A stretch of DNA of 5,804 bases, from contig CALWMQ010000136.1 in the NCBI GenBank assembly GCA_944382025.1, positions 1 through 5,804 on the forward strand, read 5' to 3'. A model generated the notes under the pieces. The model had not been told where the DNA came from. It was given only the letters and a program-made list of their open reading frames with translations, and did no database searches. The position numbers and the translations under genes are program-made. Of the stretch, positions 5,175-5,804 are shown piece after piece; positions within the stretch are counted from its first letter, which is position 1; each line of letters starts with the position of its first letter. This DNA comes from an uncultured Clostridia bacterium. GTDB taxonomy: Bacteria; Bacillota; Clostridia; Oscillospirales; Acutalibacteraceae.

Positions 5175-5804
5175 ATGGATTACGCTGCGGAATCTTTGAA
5201 AAAACATAAGGAATGGAAGGGAAAGATCGAGGTCATCTGCCGCGCCCCTCTGGAGACCCGGGACGATTTGTCCCTGGCTTACACCCCGGGCGTGGCCCAG
5301 CCTTGCCTGGAAATCCAGAAGGATGTGAACCTGAGCTATGACCTGACCCGCCGTTCCAACCTGGTGGCGGTAGTCACCGACGGTACCGCCGTACTGGGCC
5401 TTGGGGATATCGGCCCTGAAGCCGGTATGCCGGTCATGGAAGGAAAATGCGCCCTGTTCAAGGCGTTCGGCGATGTGGACGCTATCCCGCTCTGCGTCCG
5501 CTCCAAAGAGGTGGACGACATTGTCAACACCGTCCGCCTGCTGGCCGGCAGCTTCGGCGGCGTCAACCTGGAGGATATCTCCGCTCCCCGCTGCTTTGAG
5601 ATCGAGCGCCGGCTGAAAGAATGCTGCGATATCCCGATCTTCCACGATGACCAGCATGGCACCGCGGTAGTCACTTTAGCCGCCATGCTCAACGCCCTGA
5701 AACTGACCGGCAAAAAGCTGGAGGAGATCCGGGTGGTTACCAGCGGCGCCGGCGCCGCCGGTATCGCTATCATCCGGCTGCTCATCGCCATGGGCCTTCA
5801 GGAC
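5175..5804 (+). CDS. Malic enzyme, oxaloacetate-decarboxylating (3' part outside window)
   Basis: Malic enzyme oxidatively decarboxylates malate to pyruvate and CO2 with reduction of NAD(P). The first 210 residues are visible; the short bacterial form is about 390, so nearly half is missing because the window ends. The N-terminal domain has the catalytic Tyr in AYTPGVA (Y36), the catalytic Lys in MEGKCALF (K91), the metal-binding acidic pair in NLEDI (E133, D134) and the family signature IFHDDQHGTA (155-164). The nucleotide-binding domain begins with SGAGAAG (190-196). NAD or NADP preference cannot be decided because the selecting residues lie beyond the edge. The ATG at 5175-5177 has AAGGA ten bases upstream. 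It lies 30 bases after mdh with no terminator between, so both are probably on one mRNA from the promoter at 3996-4024. Confidence 0.95.
   Translation, partial: MDYAAESLKKHKEWKGKIEVICRAPLETRDDLSLAYTPGVAQPCLEIQKDVNLSYDLTRRSNLVAVVTDGTAVLGLGDIGPEAGMPVMEGKCALFKAFGDVDAIPLCVRSKEVDDIVNTVRLLAGSFGGVNLEDISAPRCFEIERRLKECCDIPIFHDDQHGTAVVTLAAMLNALKLTGKKLEEIRVVTSGAGAAGIAIIRLLIAMGLQD

Noticed and set aside
5148..5657. 169- and 151-residue open frames on minus opposite malic enzyme
   Set aside because: Antisense shadows of the clearly coding malic enzyme; no independent signals.

Overview
The window looks like a chromosomal segment from a Gram-positive anaerobe of the class Clostridia, perhaps near the Oscillospiraceae. 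It is moderately GC-rich and has strong AGGAGGT-type ribosome binding sites. A complete ruvC is present; Bacilli generally use RecU instead. A lactate/malate dehydrogenase-type gene is paired with a malic enzyme. The placement is inferred from gene content and protein style; no 16S or marker search was possible.

Left part (1-2066, minus strand): the Holliday-junction operon ruvC-ruvA-ruvB. ruvB runs off the left edge. The genes are tightly spaced (14 and 35 bases between them). ruvC starts at TTG behind a perfect Shine-Dalgarno, with its own extended -10 promoter. RuvA and RuvB form the branch-migration motor and RuvC cuts the junction, so the operon is a complete resolvasome apart from the missing RuvB C-terminus.

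Middle (2067-2992): almost 1 kb without a convincing protein gene. About 640 bases (2180-2816) are densely folded: many stems of 5-12 bp, two possible long-range helices, and several positions where G-U wobbles occur only if the minus strand is transcribed. I read it as a candidate large structured RNA, or less likely the non-coding remnant of an IS200/IS605-like element. It matches no RNA class I could recognise by eye.

Next (2965-3915, minus strand): a compact single-gene unit for an unknown 61-residue protein (extended -10 promoter, GTG start, terminator hairpin built into its stop codon), then a flavodoxin-family protein with its own promoter candidate.

Right part (3996-5804, plus strand): a strong promoter (TTTACA-17-TATACT) and a roughly 150-base leader with two hairpins precede a dehydrogenase of the LDH/MDH superfamily, followed 30 bases later by malic enzyme (cut by the right edge). 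The dehydrogenase has an LDH-like framework but an arginine where LDHs have the substrate-selecting glutamine, so malate dehydrogenase is the better call. Together the pair would carry out oxaloacetate to malate to pyruvate, the malate shunt known from some Clostridia, which can move electrons from NADH to NADPH if the malic enzyme uses NADP.
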